Source of the DNA: Nocardioides lacusdianchii | GTDB taxonomy: Bacteria > Actinomycetota > Actinomycetes > Propionibacteriales > Nocardioidaceae | DNA: 64,000 nt | NCBI RefSeq assembly: GCF_020102855.1 | Contig: NZ_JADHZD010000017.1 | Coordinates: 1-64,000 of the forward strand | Reading direction: 5' to 3' | Shown: positions 11,201 through 20,475 of the stretch, one piece after another | How positions within the stretch are numbered: position 1 is the first letter of the stretch | Layout of the letters: each line of letters opens with the position of its first letter | Translations under genes and position numbers: made by a program | Notes under the pieces: model-generated | What the model saw: only the letters and a program-made list of their open reading frames with translations | What the model was told of the DNA's origin: nothing | Database searches by the model: none

Positions 11201-11287
11201 GCGCGAGGAAGTGCCCGGTCAGTGCGCGTGAGCGCGAGGAAGTGCCCGGTCGGAGGGCCTGAGCGCGAGGAAGTGCCCGGTCAGCGC
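11177..11287. repeat. 31-bp tandem repeat, 3.6 copies, between convergent genes
   Basis: Three complete 31-bp units (11177-11207, 11208-11238, 11239-11269) and a partial fourth (11270-11287), each starting GAAGTGCCCGGTC and ending TGAGCGCGAG. Units 1 and 2 differ at one base; unit 3 has four changes near its middle. The stop codon of the upstream gene (TGA, 11198-11200) is in unit 1 and the stop of convergent pepN (TCA, 11281-11283) is in unit 4. Confidence 0.95.
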
Positions 11288-13728
11288 TGGCGGGCCTGCA
11301 GGATCCGGCCCAGCACGAACGAGTTCGAGCGCAGCTGGTTGCGGGCGTACGCCATCAGGCTGGTGTCGTCGGCGGCCGCCTCGGCGGCGGCGAGGAAGTC
11401 CGCGTCGCCTGCACCGAGGGGGTACATCGCGCGGATCGTCAGGCCCTGGTTGAGCAGGCCGCCCTTGAGCGTGTGCAGCTCCTCGAGGTAGCGGTGGGTG
11501 AACGGCGCGAGCAGCTCGGCCTGGCCGGGGCGCCAGAAGGTCGAGCCGAGCACGAGCGTCTCGCGGCTCGCCGGGACGGTGTAGTCGACGAAGAAGGCCT
11601 GCCAGACCTCCTCCTTGGCCTCGAGGTCGGGCCGCGCGGCGAGGACCGCGAGGCGGCGCATGCCGGCGTCGGGGTCGGGGTCGGCCTCGAGCAGGCGCGC
11701 GACGCGGTCCTCGTCGTAGTCGCCGAGCTCGGAGCGGCGTACGGCCATGCGCCAGGCGAGGTCGAGGTCGGTGGCCTTCTCGGCGGCGGCCTCCAGGACC
11801 GACCAGTGGTCGTCGGTCGAGGCGGAGGCGGCCAACGTCCGCAGCGCCGCCTGGCGGGCGTCCGGCACGTCGACCAGACCGACGACGGCGTCGGCGAGCC
11901 CGCGGAGCAGGTCGGGCGACTCGGCAGCGGGGGCCCAGCGATCGGCGACGATCAGGGCCTGGCTGAGGAAGGGCTCGATCAGCGCGGGGCTGGTCTCGGC
12001 CCGCAGCGCGGTCGTGAGAGCGGCGGCGACGTCGCGCGGCGCGACGTCGCCGAGCAGCAGCAACTGTCCTGCCGTGGCGGCCACGAGCGCCCGGTCGAGC
12101 GGGTCGTCGAGCTGGTCGATGCGGTGCAGCATGTGCTCCAGCGAGGTGGCGTCCGGCTTGATCGCTGCGAAGGTGTAGTCGCCGGCGTTGACCAGGCGCA
12201 GGTCACCTGGGGGGAGCTGCACGGGGGTGCGCAGGCCGTCGACCTCGTGCGAGGACCGACCCACGGGCGCGAGGGTGTCGCCGGACGTGTCGAAGACCGC
12301 GATGTCGAGCCGGTGCGGGCGCGGCTCCTGCCCGTCGGTCGTCTCGACCACCAGCTCGTCGTCGACCAGCGAGATGACGTCGGTGCCGGCCTCGTCGAGC
12401 CAGGCCTTGGTCCAGGCGGACAGGTCGCGCCCGGAGGCGCGGGAGTAGCAGTCCATCAGGTCGTCGAGACGCGTGTTGGAGAAGGCGTAGCGGCTGAAGT
12501 AGTCGCGCAGACCCTCGACGAAGGCGTCCTCGCCGATGAAGGCCACGAGCTGGTGCAGCACGCTCTGGCCCTTGACGTAGGTGATCGCGTCGAAGTTCGA
12601 CATCGCGGCAGAGACGTCCGGCACGTCGCTGCGGATCGGGTGGCGCGCCGGGCTCATGTCCATCTCGTAGGCGGTGCGCTTGGACACCGCCAGGAAGGTC
12701 GCCCACTGGTCGGTGAACTCGCTGGACCCGGCCATGCCCCAGTTGGCCGCCCACGACGCGAACGCCTCGTTCAGCCAGAGGTCGTCCCACCACTGCATGG
12801 TCACCAGGTCGCCGAACCACATGTGCGCCATCTCGTGGAAGATGAACTCGGCGCGGACCGCGCGCTGCGCGTGGGTCGGGGGCGTGCGGAAGAGCTGGCC
12901 GTCGCCGTAGGTGACGCAGCCCCAGTTCTCCATCGCACCGCCGAGGTTGGGCACGAACACCTGGTCGTAGCGCTCCTGCGGGAACGGGTATCCGAAGCGC
13001 TCGCCGAAGAACGCCAGGCCCTGACGCGTGAGGGTGACCATCTCGTCGAGGTCGCGCTCGAGGATCGGCACGAGCGACTGGCGGCAGTAGAAGCCGAGGT
13101 CGTAGCCGTCGTGCTGGCGGCGCACCTCGTGGAAGGGGCCCGCGTTGACCACGACGACGTACGTCGACAGGCGCGGGGTGTCGGGGAACGTCCAGGTCCG
13201 CGTGTCGGAGGCGTCGGCGTCCTCGACCGACTCCGGGGCACCGTTCGAGGTCACCAGCCACGAGGAGGGTGCGGTGACGACGAAGCGGTGCGGCGCCTTG
13301 AGGTCGGGCTGGTCGAAGCACGCCCACACCCGGCGCGCCTCGTCGGGCTCGAGGCTGGTCCAGACGTAGACGAGCTCGTCGGTCGGGTCGACCGTGCGGA
13401 GGATGCCCTCGCCGGTCGCGGTGTTGGTCGTGCTGGCCTCGACCACCAGGACGTTGTCGGCGGCCAGGGAGGGCAGGGGCAGCCGCCCGTCGGCGACCGT
13501 CGTGACGTCGAGGTCCTCACCGTTCAGGGTCGCGCGCGCGACGTCCATCGCGACGTCGACGAAGGTCGACGCGCCGGGCTCGGAGCAGGTGAAGGTGATG
13601 GTGCTGACCGAGGCGAAGACCTCGCCCTCCAGCAGGCCCGTCATGTCCACCGCGATGTCGTAGCGCTGGACGTCGAGGAGGCCCGAACGGGTGGCTGCTT
13701 CGTGCTTGGTGAGCGTCGACAACGTCAT
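11281..13728 (-). CDS. pepN: Aminopeptidase N (M1 family)
   Basis: 815-residue zinc aminopeptidase that removes N-terminal residues from peptides. The exopeptidase motif GGAMENWG is followed by the zinc site HEMAHMWFGDLVTMQWWDDLWLNEAFASW (HExxH-x18-E). The long C-terminal helical ERAP1-like domain is complete. The start at 13728 (MTLSTLTKHEAATRSG) is preferred because TACGGT lies 7 nt upstream as for a leaderless transcript; upstream ATGs in frame would overlap the divergent NUDIX promoter. The 3' end lies in the tandem repeat. Confidence 0.94.
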   Translation of the reverse strand: MTLSTLTKHEAATRSGLLDVQRYDIAVDMTGLLEGEVFASVSTITFTCSEPGASTFVDVAMDVARATLNGEDLDVTTVADGRLPLPSLAADNVLVVEASTTNTATGEGILRTVDPTDELVYVWTSLEPDEARRVWACFDQPDLKAPHRFVVTAPSSWLVTSNGAPESVEDADASDTRTWTFPDTPRLSTYVVVVNAGPFHEVRRQHDGYDLGFYCRQSLVPILERDLDEMVTLTRQGLAFFGERFGYPFPQERYDQVFVPNLGGAMENWGCVTYGDGQLFRTPPTHAQRAVRAEFIFHEMAHMWFGDLVTMQWWDDLWLNEAFASWAANWGMAGSSEFTDQWATFLAVSKRTAYEMDMSPARHPIRSDVPDVSAAMSNFDAITYVKGQSVLHQLVAFIGEDAFVEGLRDYFSRYAFSNTRLDDLMDCYSRASGRDLSAWTKAWLDEAGTDVISLVDDELVVETTDGQEPRPHRLDIAVFDTSGDTLAPVGRSSHEVDGLRTPVQLPPGDLRLVNAGDYTFAAIKPDATSLEHMLHRIDQLDDPLDRALVAATAGQLLLLGDVAPRDVAAALTTALRAETSPALIEPFLSQALIVADRWAPAAESPDLLRGLADAVVGLVDVPDARQAALRTLAASASTDDHWSVLEAAAEKATDLDLAWRMAVRRSELGDYDEDRVARLLEADPDPDAGMRRLAVLAARPDLEAKEEVWQAFFVDYTVPASRETLVLGSTFWRPGQAELLAPFTHRYLEELHTLKGGLLNQGLTIRAMYPLGAGDADFLAAAEAAADDTSLMAYARNQLRSNSFVLGRILQARQR

Positions 13729-13774
13729 GAGGGTGACCGTACTCACTGTGTCCATCCGCGCTAGCGTGCGGGTC

Positions 13775-14407
13775 ATGGACACCCCGACCGGCGCCCGGCC
13801 CGCAACTCCTCCTGCCGAGCTGCCCGCGGACCGGCCGATGTCCTGGCCCGTGGTCTCCAGCCGCTACCTCCACCGCGACGACTGGGTGGTGGCGCTGCGT
13901 GAGGACGTCATCACCCGTCCCGGGCACCCCGAGCAGTTCAGCCGGATCAGCCTCGAGCACCCGGGCGCGGTGATCGTGATGGCCGTCGACGAGCACGAGC
14001 GGGTCAGGTGCCTGCGGCAGTACCGGCACACCAGCGGCCACGAGTTCGTCGAGCTGCCGGCCGGCCTGCGCGACGCCGCGGACGAGCCCCCCGTCGAGAC
14101 GGCGAAACGTGAGCTGCGCGAGGAGGTCGAGCTCGAGGCGAGCGACTGGCGGCTGCTGCTGAGTACGTGGTCCAGCGCAGGGATCAGCGACGAGGTCCAC
14201 GACATCTTCCTCGCGCGCGGGCTCTCGCACGCGCCTCGCGGCGACTTCGAGATGCGGCACGAGGAGGCCGAGATGGAGGTCTTCTGGACCCCCGTCACCG
14301 ACCTGCTCGAGGCGGTGCTGCAGGGCAGGGTCCGGCAGGGTCCGCTCGCCCAGGCCGTGCTCGCCTACGAGGTGCTCCGGCAGCGGGGGACCCTGGAGGC
14401 GCACTGA
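13775..14407 (+). CDS. NUDIX hydrolase (ADP-ribose pyrophosphatase type)
   Basis: 210-residue NUDIX hydrolase. The family places it with ADP-ribose pyrophosphatases (same position as Rv1700): VIVMAVDEHERVRCLRQYRH, then ELPAGLRD and the catalytic helix ETAKRELREEVELEAS. The Glu residues of REL-x-EE needed for metal binding are present, but the Gly usually after EE-x is Glu in this protein and the loop between the first Gly and the helix is one residue longer. The ATG at 13775 follows TAGCGT by 7 nt (leaderless). Divergent from pepN. Confidence 0.88.
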   Translation: MDTPTGARPATPPAELPADRPMSWPVVSSRYLHRDDWVVALREDVITRPGHPEQFSRISLEHPGAVIVMAVDEHERVRCLRQYRHTSGHEFVELPAGLRDAADEPPVETAKRELREEVELEASDWRLLLSTWSSAGISDEVHDIFLARGLSHAPRGDFEMRHEEAEMEVFWTPVTDLLEAVLQGRVRQGPLAQAVLAYEVLRQRGTLEAH

Positions 14408-14408
14408 C

Positions 14409-14426
14409 CTCCCGCGGGAGTAGTCT
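14409..14426 (+). promoter_or_regulatory. ald promoter with perfect palindrome
   Basis: CTCCCGCGGGAG (14409-14420) is a perfect 12-bp palindrome directly before the -10-like TAGTCT (14421-14426), about 60 bp before the ald start. It could be an operator for an ald regulator, or part of the NUDIX gene terminator. A 5' leader of about 50 nt and the AGGAG ribosome site follow. Confidence 0.45.
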
Positions 14427-14485
14427 CGCTCCCGCTGTGAGGGGCGACACACAGTCGTGCGCCCCCGGACCATGAGGAGCTAGGC

Positions 14486-15601
14486 ATGAAGGTCGGCGTA
14501 CCCAAGGAAGTCAAGAACCGCGAGTACCGCGTGGCCCTGACCCCGATCGGCGTGCACGAGCTGGTCCAGCACGGTCACGACGTCGTGGTCGAGAAGTCCG
14601 CCGGCCAGGGCTCGCAGATCCCCGACGAGGAGTACGTCGCCGCCGGTGCCACGATGCTGGACACGGCCGACGACGTGTGGGGCAGCGCCGACATGATCCT
14701 CAAGGTCAAGGAGCCCGTCGCCGAGGAGTACCACCGGATGCGGGAGGGCCAGACCCTCTTCACCTACCTCCACCTCGCCGCCGACAAGCCCCTGACCGAG
14801 GAGCTCATGGCGCGCAAGGTCACCGCGATCGCCTACGAGACCGTGCAGCTGCCCTCCGGCGGCCTGCCGCTGCTCTACCCGATGTCGGAGGTCGCGGGCT
14901 GCCTCGCACCCCAGGTCGGGGCGTACTCGCTCATGAAGGCCAACGGAGGCCGCGGCGTCCTCATGGGCGGCGTCGGCGGCGTGGCCAACGCCAAGGTCGT
15001 CATCATCGGTGCCGGCGTCTCCGGCCAGAACGCCGCCAACATCGCGCTCGGCATGGGCGCGGACGTGACGCTCCTCGACACCGACCTCGACAAGCTGCGG
15101 ATGTCGTTCTGGCGCTACAACAACCGGGTGCACGGCCTCGCCTCCTCCAAGCTCGCGATCGAGCAGCAGGTGATGGAGGCCGACATGGTGATCGGCGCGG
15201 TGCTGATCCCCGGCGCGGCGGCGCCCAAGCTGGTCAGCAACGAGCTGGTCTCACGGATGAAGCCGGGCTCGGTGCTCGTCGACATCGCGATCGACCAGGG
15301 CGGCTGCTTCGAGGACTCCCACGCCACCACGCACGACGACCCGACCTACGAGGTCCACGACTCGGTCTTCTACTGCGTGGCCAACATGCCCGGCGCGGTG
15401 CCCAACACCTCGACGTACGCCCTGACCAACGCGACCCTGCCCTACGCCGTCGGGCTGGCCGACAAGGGCTGGGCGCAGGCCCTGCGCGACGACCCGAGCC
15501 TGGCGCTGGGCCTCAACACCCACGACGGGCAGCTCACCAACGCGCCGGTCGGCGCCGCCGTCGGCCTCGACTCGGTGGGCCTCGACAGCGTCCTGGCGTG
15601 A
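14486..15601 (+). CDS. ald: Alanine dehydrogenase
   Basis: 371-residue NAD-dependent alanine dehydrogenase that interconverts alanine and pyruvate plus ammonia. Conserved features are [22 protein letters not shown] (Lys75 region), the [16 protein letters not shown] block with catalytic His, and the nucleotide-binding [28 protein letters not shown]. The start has ATGAGGAGCTAGGC with a good GAGGAG site. The stop overlaps the xerD start (GTGA), so xerD is translationally coupled to it. Confidence 0.96.
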   Translation: MKVGVPKEVKNREYRVALTPIGVHELVQHGHDVVVEKSAGQGSQIPDEEYVAAGATMLDTADDVWGSADMILKVKEPVAEEYHRMREGQTLFTYLHLAADKPLTEELMARKVTAIAYETVQLPSGGLPLLYPMSEVAGCLAPQVGAYSLMKANGGRGVLMGGVGGVANAKVVIIGAGVSGQNAANIALGMGADVTLLDTDLDKLRMSFWRYNNRVHGLASSKLAIEQQVMEADMVIGAVLIPGAAAPKLVSNELVSRMKPGSVLVDIAIDQGGCFEDSHATTHDDPTYEVHDSVFYCVANMPGAVPNTSTYALTNATLPYAVGLADKGWAQALRDDPSLALGLNTHDGQLTNAPVGAAVGLDSVGLDSVLA

Positions 15602-16530
15602 GCCCTGGGGTCACGCTGCGGCGGGCGGTGCGCACGTACCTCGACCACCTCGCGGTCGAGCGCGGGCTGGCCGCCAACACGCTCAGCTCCTACCGGCGTG
15701 ACCTGGGGCGCTACGACGAGTTCCTGACCCGCGAGGGCATCGACGACCTGGACGCGATCACCGAGGCCACGGTGGCCGCGTTCCTGGTCAGCCTGCGCGA
15801 GGGCAGCGACGCCCACCCGCCGCTGAGCGCGACCTCGGCCGCGCGCACCGTCGTGGCCGTCCGCGGCTTCCACAAGTTCGCCGTCTCCGACGGGCTCGCG
15901 CTCGCCGACCCGGCGGCGGCGGTGAAGCCCCCCACCCCGGCCAAGCGGCTGCCCAAGGCGCTGCCGCTGTCGGACGTGGAGGCCATCCTGGAGGCGGCGG
16001 GCGCACCCGACACGGTGCTCGCCCTGCGGGACCGCGCGCTGCTGGAGGTGCTCTACGGCACGGGCGCGCGGATCTCCGAGGCGGTGGGCCTCGACGTCGA
16101 CGACCTCGACCAGGTGGACGGCACGGTCCTGCTGCGAGGCAAGGGCGGCAAGGAGCGGCTGGTGCCCGTCGGCGGCTACGCCCGTGACGCGGTGGAGGCC
16201 TACGTCACCCGGGCGCGACCCGAGCTCGTCGGCACCGGCCGGGGAGGTCCGGCCCTCTTCCTCAACTCGCGGGGCGGGCGGCTCTCACGCCAGAGCGCGT
16301 GGGCGGTGCTGGTGAAGGCCGCCGAGCGGGCCGGCGTGACCGCCTCGGTGTCTCCGCACACGATGCGCCACTCCTTCGCCACGCACCTGCTCGACGGGGG
16401 CGCGGACGTCCGCGTCGTGCAGGAGCTGCTCGGGCACGCCTCGGTGACCACGACGCAGGTCTACACGCTCGTCACGGTGGACAACCTGCGTGAGGTCTTC
16501 GCGACCGCGCACCCCCGCGCGCGGGACTGA
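15598..16530 (+). CDS. xerD: Tyrosine recombinase XerD
   Basis: 310-residue chromosome-dimer resolvase that acts with XerC at dif. The SAM-like N-terminal domain ([26 protein letters not shown]) is followed by the catalytic domain with Arg in GTGARISEA, Lys in [11 protein letters not shown], the [12 protein letters not shown] box (His/Arg), the LGHAS His and the nucleophile in QVYTLV. Length and position in the housekeeping block (as Rv1701) point to XerD, not a mobile-element integrase. GTG start overlaps the ald stop. Confidence 0.94.
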   Translation: MSPGVTLRRAVRTYLDHLAVERGLAANTLSSYRRDLGRYDEFLTREGIDDLDAITEATVAAFLVSLREGSDAHPPLSATSAARTVVAVRGFHKFAVSDGLALADPAAAVKPPTPAKRLPKALPLSDVEAILEAAGAPDTVLALRDRALLEVLYGTGARISEAVGLDVDDLDQVDGTVLLRGKGGKERLVPVGGYARDAVEAYVTRARPELVGTGRGGPALFLNSRGGRLSRQSAWAVLVKAAERAGVTASVSPHTMRHSFATHLLDGGADVRVVQELLGHASVTTTQVYTLVTVDNLREVFATAHPRARD

Positions 16531-16577
16531 CCGGCTCCGGCCCCCGCCGGCCGGGGCGCAGGTGGTTGGATCGACGC

Positions 16578-19202
16578 ATGCCGGACGCCGTACGCCTCGA
16601 CACCCGGGTGCCGACGGGCGCCGACCCGGACGCCGTCTACGACGCCTTCACCGGCTGGGTCGTCGACCAGGGGCTGGACCTCTACCCGCACCAGGACGAG
16701 GCCGTCATCGAGCTGCTCGGTGGCAACCACGTGATCCTCGCGACGCCCACCGGGTCGGGGAAGTCGTTGGTCGCCATCGGCGCCCACGTGGCGGCGCTGG
16801 CGGAGGACAAGGTCAGCTTCTACACCGCGCCCATCAAGGCGCTGGTGAGCGAGAAGTTCTTCGCCCTCATCGAGGTCTTCGGTGCCGACAACGTCGGCAT
16901 GCTCACCGGTGACGCGGCGGTCAACCCCGACGCCCCGATCATCTGCTGCACCGCCGAGGTCCTGGCCAACATCGCGCTGCGCGAGGGCCGCGGCGCCGAC
17001 GTCGGCCTCGTGGTGATGGACGAGTTCCACTTCTACTCCGAGCACGACCGCGGCTGGGCCTGGCAGGTGCCGCTGCTGGAGCTGCTCGACGCCCAGTTCC
17101 TGCTGATGTCGGCCACCCTGGGCGACGTCTCCTTCTTCGTCGAGGACCTCGGGCGGCGCACCGGTCGCGACACCGCCGTCGTGGACGACGCCGAGCGCCC
17201 TGTGCCGCTGAGCTTCCGCTGGTCGATGGAGCCGCTCGACGACACCCTCGAGGAGCTCGTGACGACCGGTCAGGACCCCGTCTACGTCGTGCACTTCACC
17301 CAGGCGGCCGCCGTCGAGCACGCGACCAACCTGCTCAAGTCGCGTCTCGCGGCCAGCGGCGGGGGACTGAAGGTCGACAAGGACGCGATCGCCGAGCGCA
17401 TCGGTGGCTTCCGCTTCGGCGCGGGCTTCGGCAAGACGCTGTCGCGGATGGTGCGCAGCGGCATCGGCGTGCACCACGCGGGCATGCTGCCGAAGTACCG
17501 CCGGCTCGTCGAGACGCTCGCCCAGGCCGGGCTGCTCCGGGTCATCTGCGGCACCGACACGCTCGGCGTGGGCATCAACGTCCCGATCCGCACCGTGCTC
17601 TTCACCGGCCTGGCCAAGTTCGACGGCACCAAGCAGCGGGTGCTGAGGACCCGCGAGTTCCAGCAGATCGCCGGCCGCGCCGGCCGCGCGGGCTACGACA
17701 CGGCCGGCTACGTCGTCGTACAGGCACCGGACTTCGTGATCGAGAACGAGCAGGCCAAGGCCAAGTCGGCCGCGCGGGTCGCGGCGGGGAAGAAGAAGTC
17801 CAAGGCCCAGCTCAAGAAGGCCCCCGAGGGCACGGTGGTGTGGACCGAGCAGACCTTCGACAAGCTCGTCGCGGGCGTCCCGGAGCGGCTGACCAGCCGG
17901 ATGAAGGTCGACAACTCGATGCTCGTCAACGTCGTGTCGCGCGAGGAGGACGCCTTCGCGGTGATGCGTCGCCTGGTCACCGACAACCACGAGGAGCGCC
18001 GCGCCCAGCTCCGGCTCGCCCGACGAGCCCTGCGCCTGTCGCGCTCGCTCGTGCGCACGGGCATCGTCACCCGGCTGCCCGAGGTCGACCGGTTCGGGCG
18101 CCGCTACGTCCTGGCCGTCGACCTGCCCGAGGACTTCGCGATCAACCAGCCGCTCGCGCACTTCGCGCTCGCTGCCTTCGACGTGCTCGACCCCGAGTCG
18201 GAGACCTACGGCCTCGACGTCGTCTCGATCGTCGAGTCAGTCCTCGAGGCGCCCCGGCAGATCCTGATGGCCCAGCAGCACGCCGCACGCGGCGAGGCGA
18301 TCGGGGAGATGAAGGCCGACGGCCTGGAGTACGACGAGCGGATGGCGCTGCTCGAGGAGATCACCTGGCCGCAGCCGCTGCGCGAGCTCCTCGAGGCGCT
18401 CTACGCGACCTACCAGCAGACCCATCCCTGGCTCCCCGACGACGCCCTGGGGCCCAAGTCTGTGGTGCGGGAGATGTGGGAGAACGGGATGGGGTTCACC
18501 GACTTCGTCGGCCGCTACCAGCTCGCCCGCTCCGAGGGCCTGGTGCTGCGCTACCTCACCGACGCCTACCGGACCCTGCGCCACTCGGTCCCCGAGGCGC
18601 ACCGCGCTCCCGAGGTGGAGGACGTCATCGAGTGGCTGGGGGAGACGGTGCGCCAGACCGACTCCTCCCTGCTCGACGAGTGGGAGGCGCTCTCGGATCC
18701 GGCGCACGTGCCGGGCGCCGTCTCGCACCACGAGCCGCCGCCCCCGCCTCGCCCCCTCACCCGGCAGGAGCGCCCCTTCCGGGTCATGCTGCGCAACGCG
18801 ATGTGGGCGCGCGTCGACGCGGTCTCGCGCGACGACCTCGACGTCCTGGTCCGCCTGGAGCGGGCGGCGGCCGACCGCACCGACCCGCCGCGACAGGTCG
18901 TCGTCGGACGGTCCGTGTGGGACGCGGCGCTCGAGGCCTACTACGCCGAGCACGACCGGGTGCTCACCGACGGCGACGCCCGCGGCCCGGACCTGCTGGT
19001 CGTGGGCGAGGAGCGCACCGGTGAGCCGGTGGGGGCCGAGGAGGGCACCGAGGCGCGGCTGCGCGACGTACGCCAGACGATCCACGACCCCGAGGGCGAC
19101 CACGACTGGGTGATCGAGGCCGTCGTCGACTGCGACGCCACCGACAGCGCCGGCGAGCTGGTGCTGGCGACGGTCGCGATGCGGCGCCTCGGCGACCTCT
19201 GA
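16578..19202 (+). CDS. DEAD/DEAH-box RNA helicase with C-terminal DUF3516
   Basis: 874-residue superfamily 2 helicase, probably acting on RNA. Motif I ILATPTGSGKSLVAIGA, motif II DEFH, motif III LLMSATLG and motif VI QIAGRAGRAGYD are present, followed by a ~400-residue C-terminal region of the DUF3516 type (for example GMGFTDFVGRYQLARSEGLVLRYL). An internal lysine-rich stretch (KAKSAARVAAGKKKSKAQLKK) may contact nucleic acid. The ATG at 16578 is chosen; TTGGAT 6 nt before suggests a leaderless start. The TTG at 16566 is less likely. Confidence 0.88.
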   Translation: MPDAVRLDTRVPTGADPDAVYDAFTGWVVDQGLDLYPHQDEAVIELLGGNHVILATPTGSGKSLVAIGAHVAALAEDKVSFYTAPIKALVSEKFFALIEVFGADNVGMLTGDAAVNPDAPIICCTAEVLANIALREGRGADVGLVVMDEFHFYSEHDRGWAWQVPLLELLDAQFLLMSATLGDVSFFVEDLGRRTGRDTAVVDDAERPVPLSFRWSMEPLDDTLEELVTTGQDPVYVVHFTQAAAVEHATNLLKSRLAASGGGLKVDKDAIAERIGGFRFGAGFGKTLSRMVRSGIGVHHAGMLPKYRRLVETLAQAGLLRVICGTDTLGVGINVPIRTVLFTGLAKFDGTKQRVLRTREFQQIAGRAGRAGYDTAGYVVVQAPDFVIENEQAKAKSAARVAAGKKKSKAQLKKAPEGTVVWTEQTFDKLVAGVPERLTSRMKVDNSMLVNVVSREEDAFAVMRRLVTDNHEERRAQLRLARRALRLSRSLVRTGIVTRLPEVDRFGRRYVLAVDLPEDFAINQPLAHFALAAFDVLDPESETYGLDVVSIVESVLEAPRQILMAQQHAARGEAIGEMKADGLEYDERMALLEEITWPQPLRELLEALYATYQQTHPWLPDDALGPKSVVREMWENGMGFTDFVGRYQLARSEGLVLRYLTDAYRTLRHSVPEAHRAPEVEDVIEWLGETVRQTDSSLLDEWEALSDPAHVPGAVSHHEPPPPPRPLTRQERPFRVMLRNAMWARVDAVSRDDLDVLVRLERAAADRTDPPRQVVVGRSVWDAALEAYYAEHDRVLTDGDARGPDLLVVGEERTGEPVGAEEGTEARLRDVRQTIHDPEGDHDWVIEAVVDCDATDSAGELVLATVAMRRLGDL

Positions 19203-19242
19203 AAGGGCCGTCGAGGGCTTCCGGCGAGTTCGCACAGGTTTG

Positions 19243-19267
19243 TGCACAGGCGGCCTCCGCCTGTGCA
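19243..19267 (+). terminator. Hairpin after the helicase gene
   Basis: TGCACAGGCGG and CCGCCTGTGCA form a perfect 11-bp stem with a CCT loop, 41 bp after the helicase stop. No T run follows, so it may act as a U-less terminator or as a protein site. The repeat of GTGCACAG at 19282-19289 is also seen. Confidence 0.5.
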
Positions 19268-19348
19268 GGGGACCGTGGCTCCGTGCACAGATCTGGTCCG
19301 CGGCCTGTGGGACCGGGGCCCGGTGTTGTGGGGTGTCCGCGACGGACC

Positions 19349-19440
19349 TAGAGTCGCGCCGAGCCGTTCTCGGAACTGTCGACGTGTCGACAAAATTCGG
19401 GGCCTTCGGCGTGATCCAATCGAAGCCCAGGTCGACGTGT
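19349..19440 (+). promoter_or_regulatory. parA promoter region with GTCGACGTGT direct repeats
   Basis: The 10-mer GTCGACGTGT occurs at 19378-19387 and 19431-19440, 53 bp apart, and TGTCGACA overlaps the first copy at 19385-19392. TAGAGT at 19349-19354 could be a -10 element. These repeats sit just upstream of the parA ribosome site (GGAGGAG, 19441-19447) and are candidates for autoregulatory binding. Confidence 0.4.
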
Positions 19441-19452
19441 GGAGGAGCGGAC

Positions 19453-20475
19453 ATGAGCGGTGCGGGACGTCCCGGTCAGGGCTTCGGCAGCAGTGCCTCC
19501 GAGATGCCTCCTCTCGTCCGACCACCCCAGCCGCAGCAACCCGCCCCTCCATCTCGAGACGAGTACGACGTGACCCAGCCGATCCCCTTCGAACGACCGA
19601 TCGCCGAAGCGGACACCCAGCCGTCCGCCGTCGTGCCGCTCGGTCCCACGGGGCGCCCGATGCCGGTCTTCCCCGACCCGGCCCCGCTGACCGTTCGCGG
19701 CCGCGCGCGGGTGGTGTCGATGTGCAACCAGAAGGGCGGTGTCGGCAAGACCACCACCACGATCAACCTCGGTGCGTCGCTGGCCGAGTTCGGGCGCAAG
19801 GTGCTGCTCGTCGACTTCGACCCGCAGGGGTCGCTGTCGGTGGGCCTGGGGCTCAACCCCCACGAGATGGACGCCACCATCTACAACCTGCTGATGGACC
19901 GCGAGACGACCCTCGACGAGGTCGTGGTGCCCTCCGGCATCGCGGGCATGGACCTGCTGCCGTCCAACATCGACCTGTCGGCCGCCGAGGTGCAGCTGGT
20001 GCACGAGGTGGCGCGCGAGCAGACCCTCCAGCGCGTGCTGGCGCCGGCGCTCGAGCACTACGACGTCATCCTCATCGACTGCCAGCCCTCCCTCGGCCTG
20101 CTCACGGTCAACGCCCTCACCGCCTCCGACGGCGTGATCGTCCCGCTGGAGTGCGAGTACTTCGCGCTGCGCGGCGTGGCGCTGCTGAAGACCACGATCG
20201 ACAAGGTCCGCGAGCGGCTCAACCCCAAGCTCGAGATCGACGGCGTCCTCGGCACGATGTTCGACGGGCGCACCCTCCACAGCCGCGAGGTCATGGAGCG
20301 TCTGGTCTCGGCGTGGGGCGACACCGTCTTCCACACCGTCATCCGGCGCACGGTGAAGTTCTCCGACGCCACCGTCGCGGGCGAGCCGATCACGTCGTAC
20401 GCGTCGTCGTCGACCGGTGCCGACGCCTACCGCCAGCTCGCGAGGGAGGTGCTCACCCGGTGGCCCGCCGAGTGA
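19453..20475 (+). CDS. ParA family ATPase
   Basis: 340-residue deviant-Walker ATPase. An ~85-residue proline-rich N-terminal extension precedes the ParA core: CNQKGGVGKTTTTINLGASLAEFGRKVLLVDFDPQGSLSVGLG, with Walker B in VILIDCQPSLGLLTVNAL and SREVMERLVSAWGDTVFHTVIRRTVKFSDATVAG near the end. It is the second ParA of actinobacteria (the Rv1708 position), next to scpAB and far from any oriC-type parB here. GGAGGAG upstream sets the start at 19453. It overlaps the next gene by GTGA. It probably functions in chromosome organisation with the adjacent proteins. Confidence 0.9.
   Translation: MSGAGRPGQGFGSSASEMPPLVRPPQPQQPAPPSRDEYDVTQPIPFERPIAEADTQPSAVVPLGPTGRPMPVFPDPAPLTVRGRARVVSMCNQKGGVGKTTTTINLGASLAEFGRKVLLVDFDPQGSLSVGLGLNPHEMDATIYNLLMDRETTLDEVVVPSGIAGMDLLPSNIDLSAAEVQLVHEVAREQTLQRVLAPALEHYDVILIDCQPSLGLLTVNALTASDGVIVPLECEYFALRGVALLKTTIDKVRERLNPKLEIDGVLGTMFDGRTLHSREVMERLVSAWGDTVFHTVIRRTVKFSDATVAGEPITSYASSSTGADAYRQLAREVLTRWPAE

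Noticed and set aside
11177-11287. CRISPR-like array
   Set aside because: The units are contiguous 31-mers with no unique spacers, and no cas genes are near.
15598-16530. Integrase of a mobile element
   Set aside because: The gene is in the ald-xerD housekeeping context, of XerD length, without attachment sites or phage genes nearby.
19203-19452. parS or oriC sequence near parA
   Set aside because: No TGTTTCACGTGAAACA-type site is present; the GTGCAC repeats and the near-DnaA 9-mer TTTGTGCACA are not convincing.
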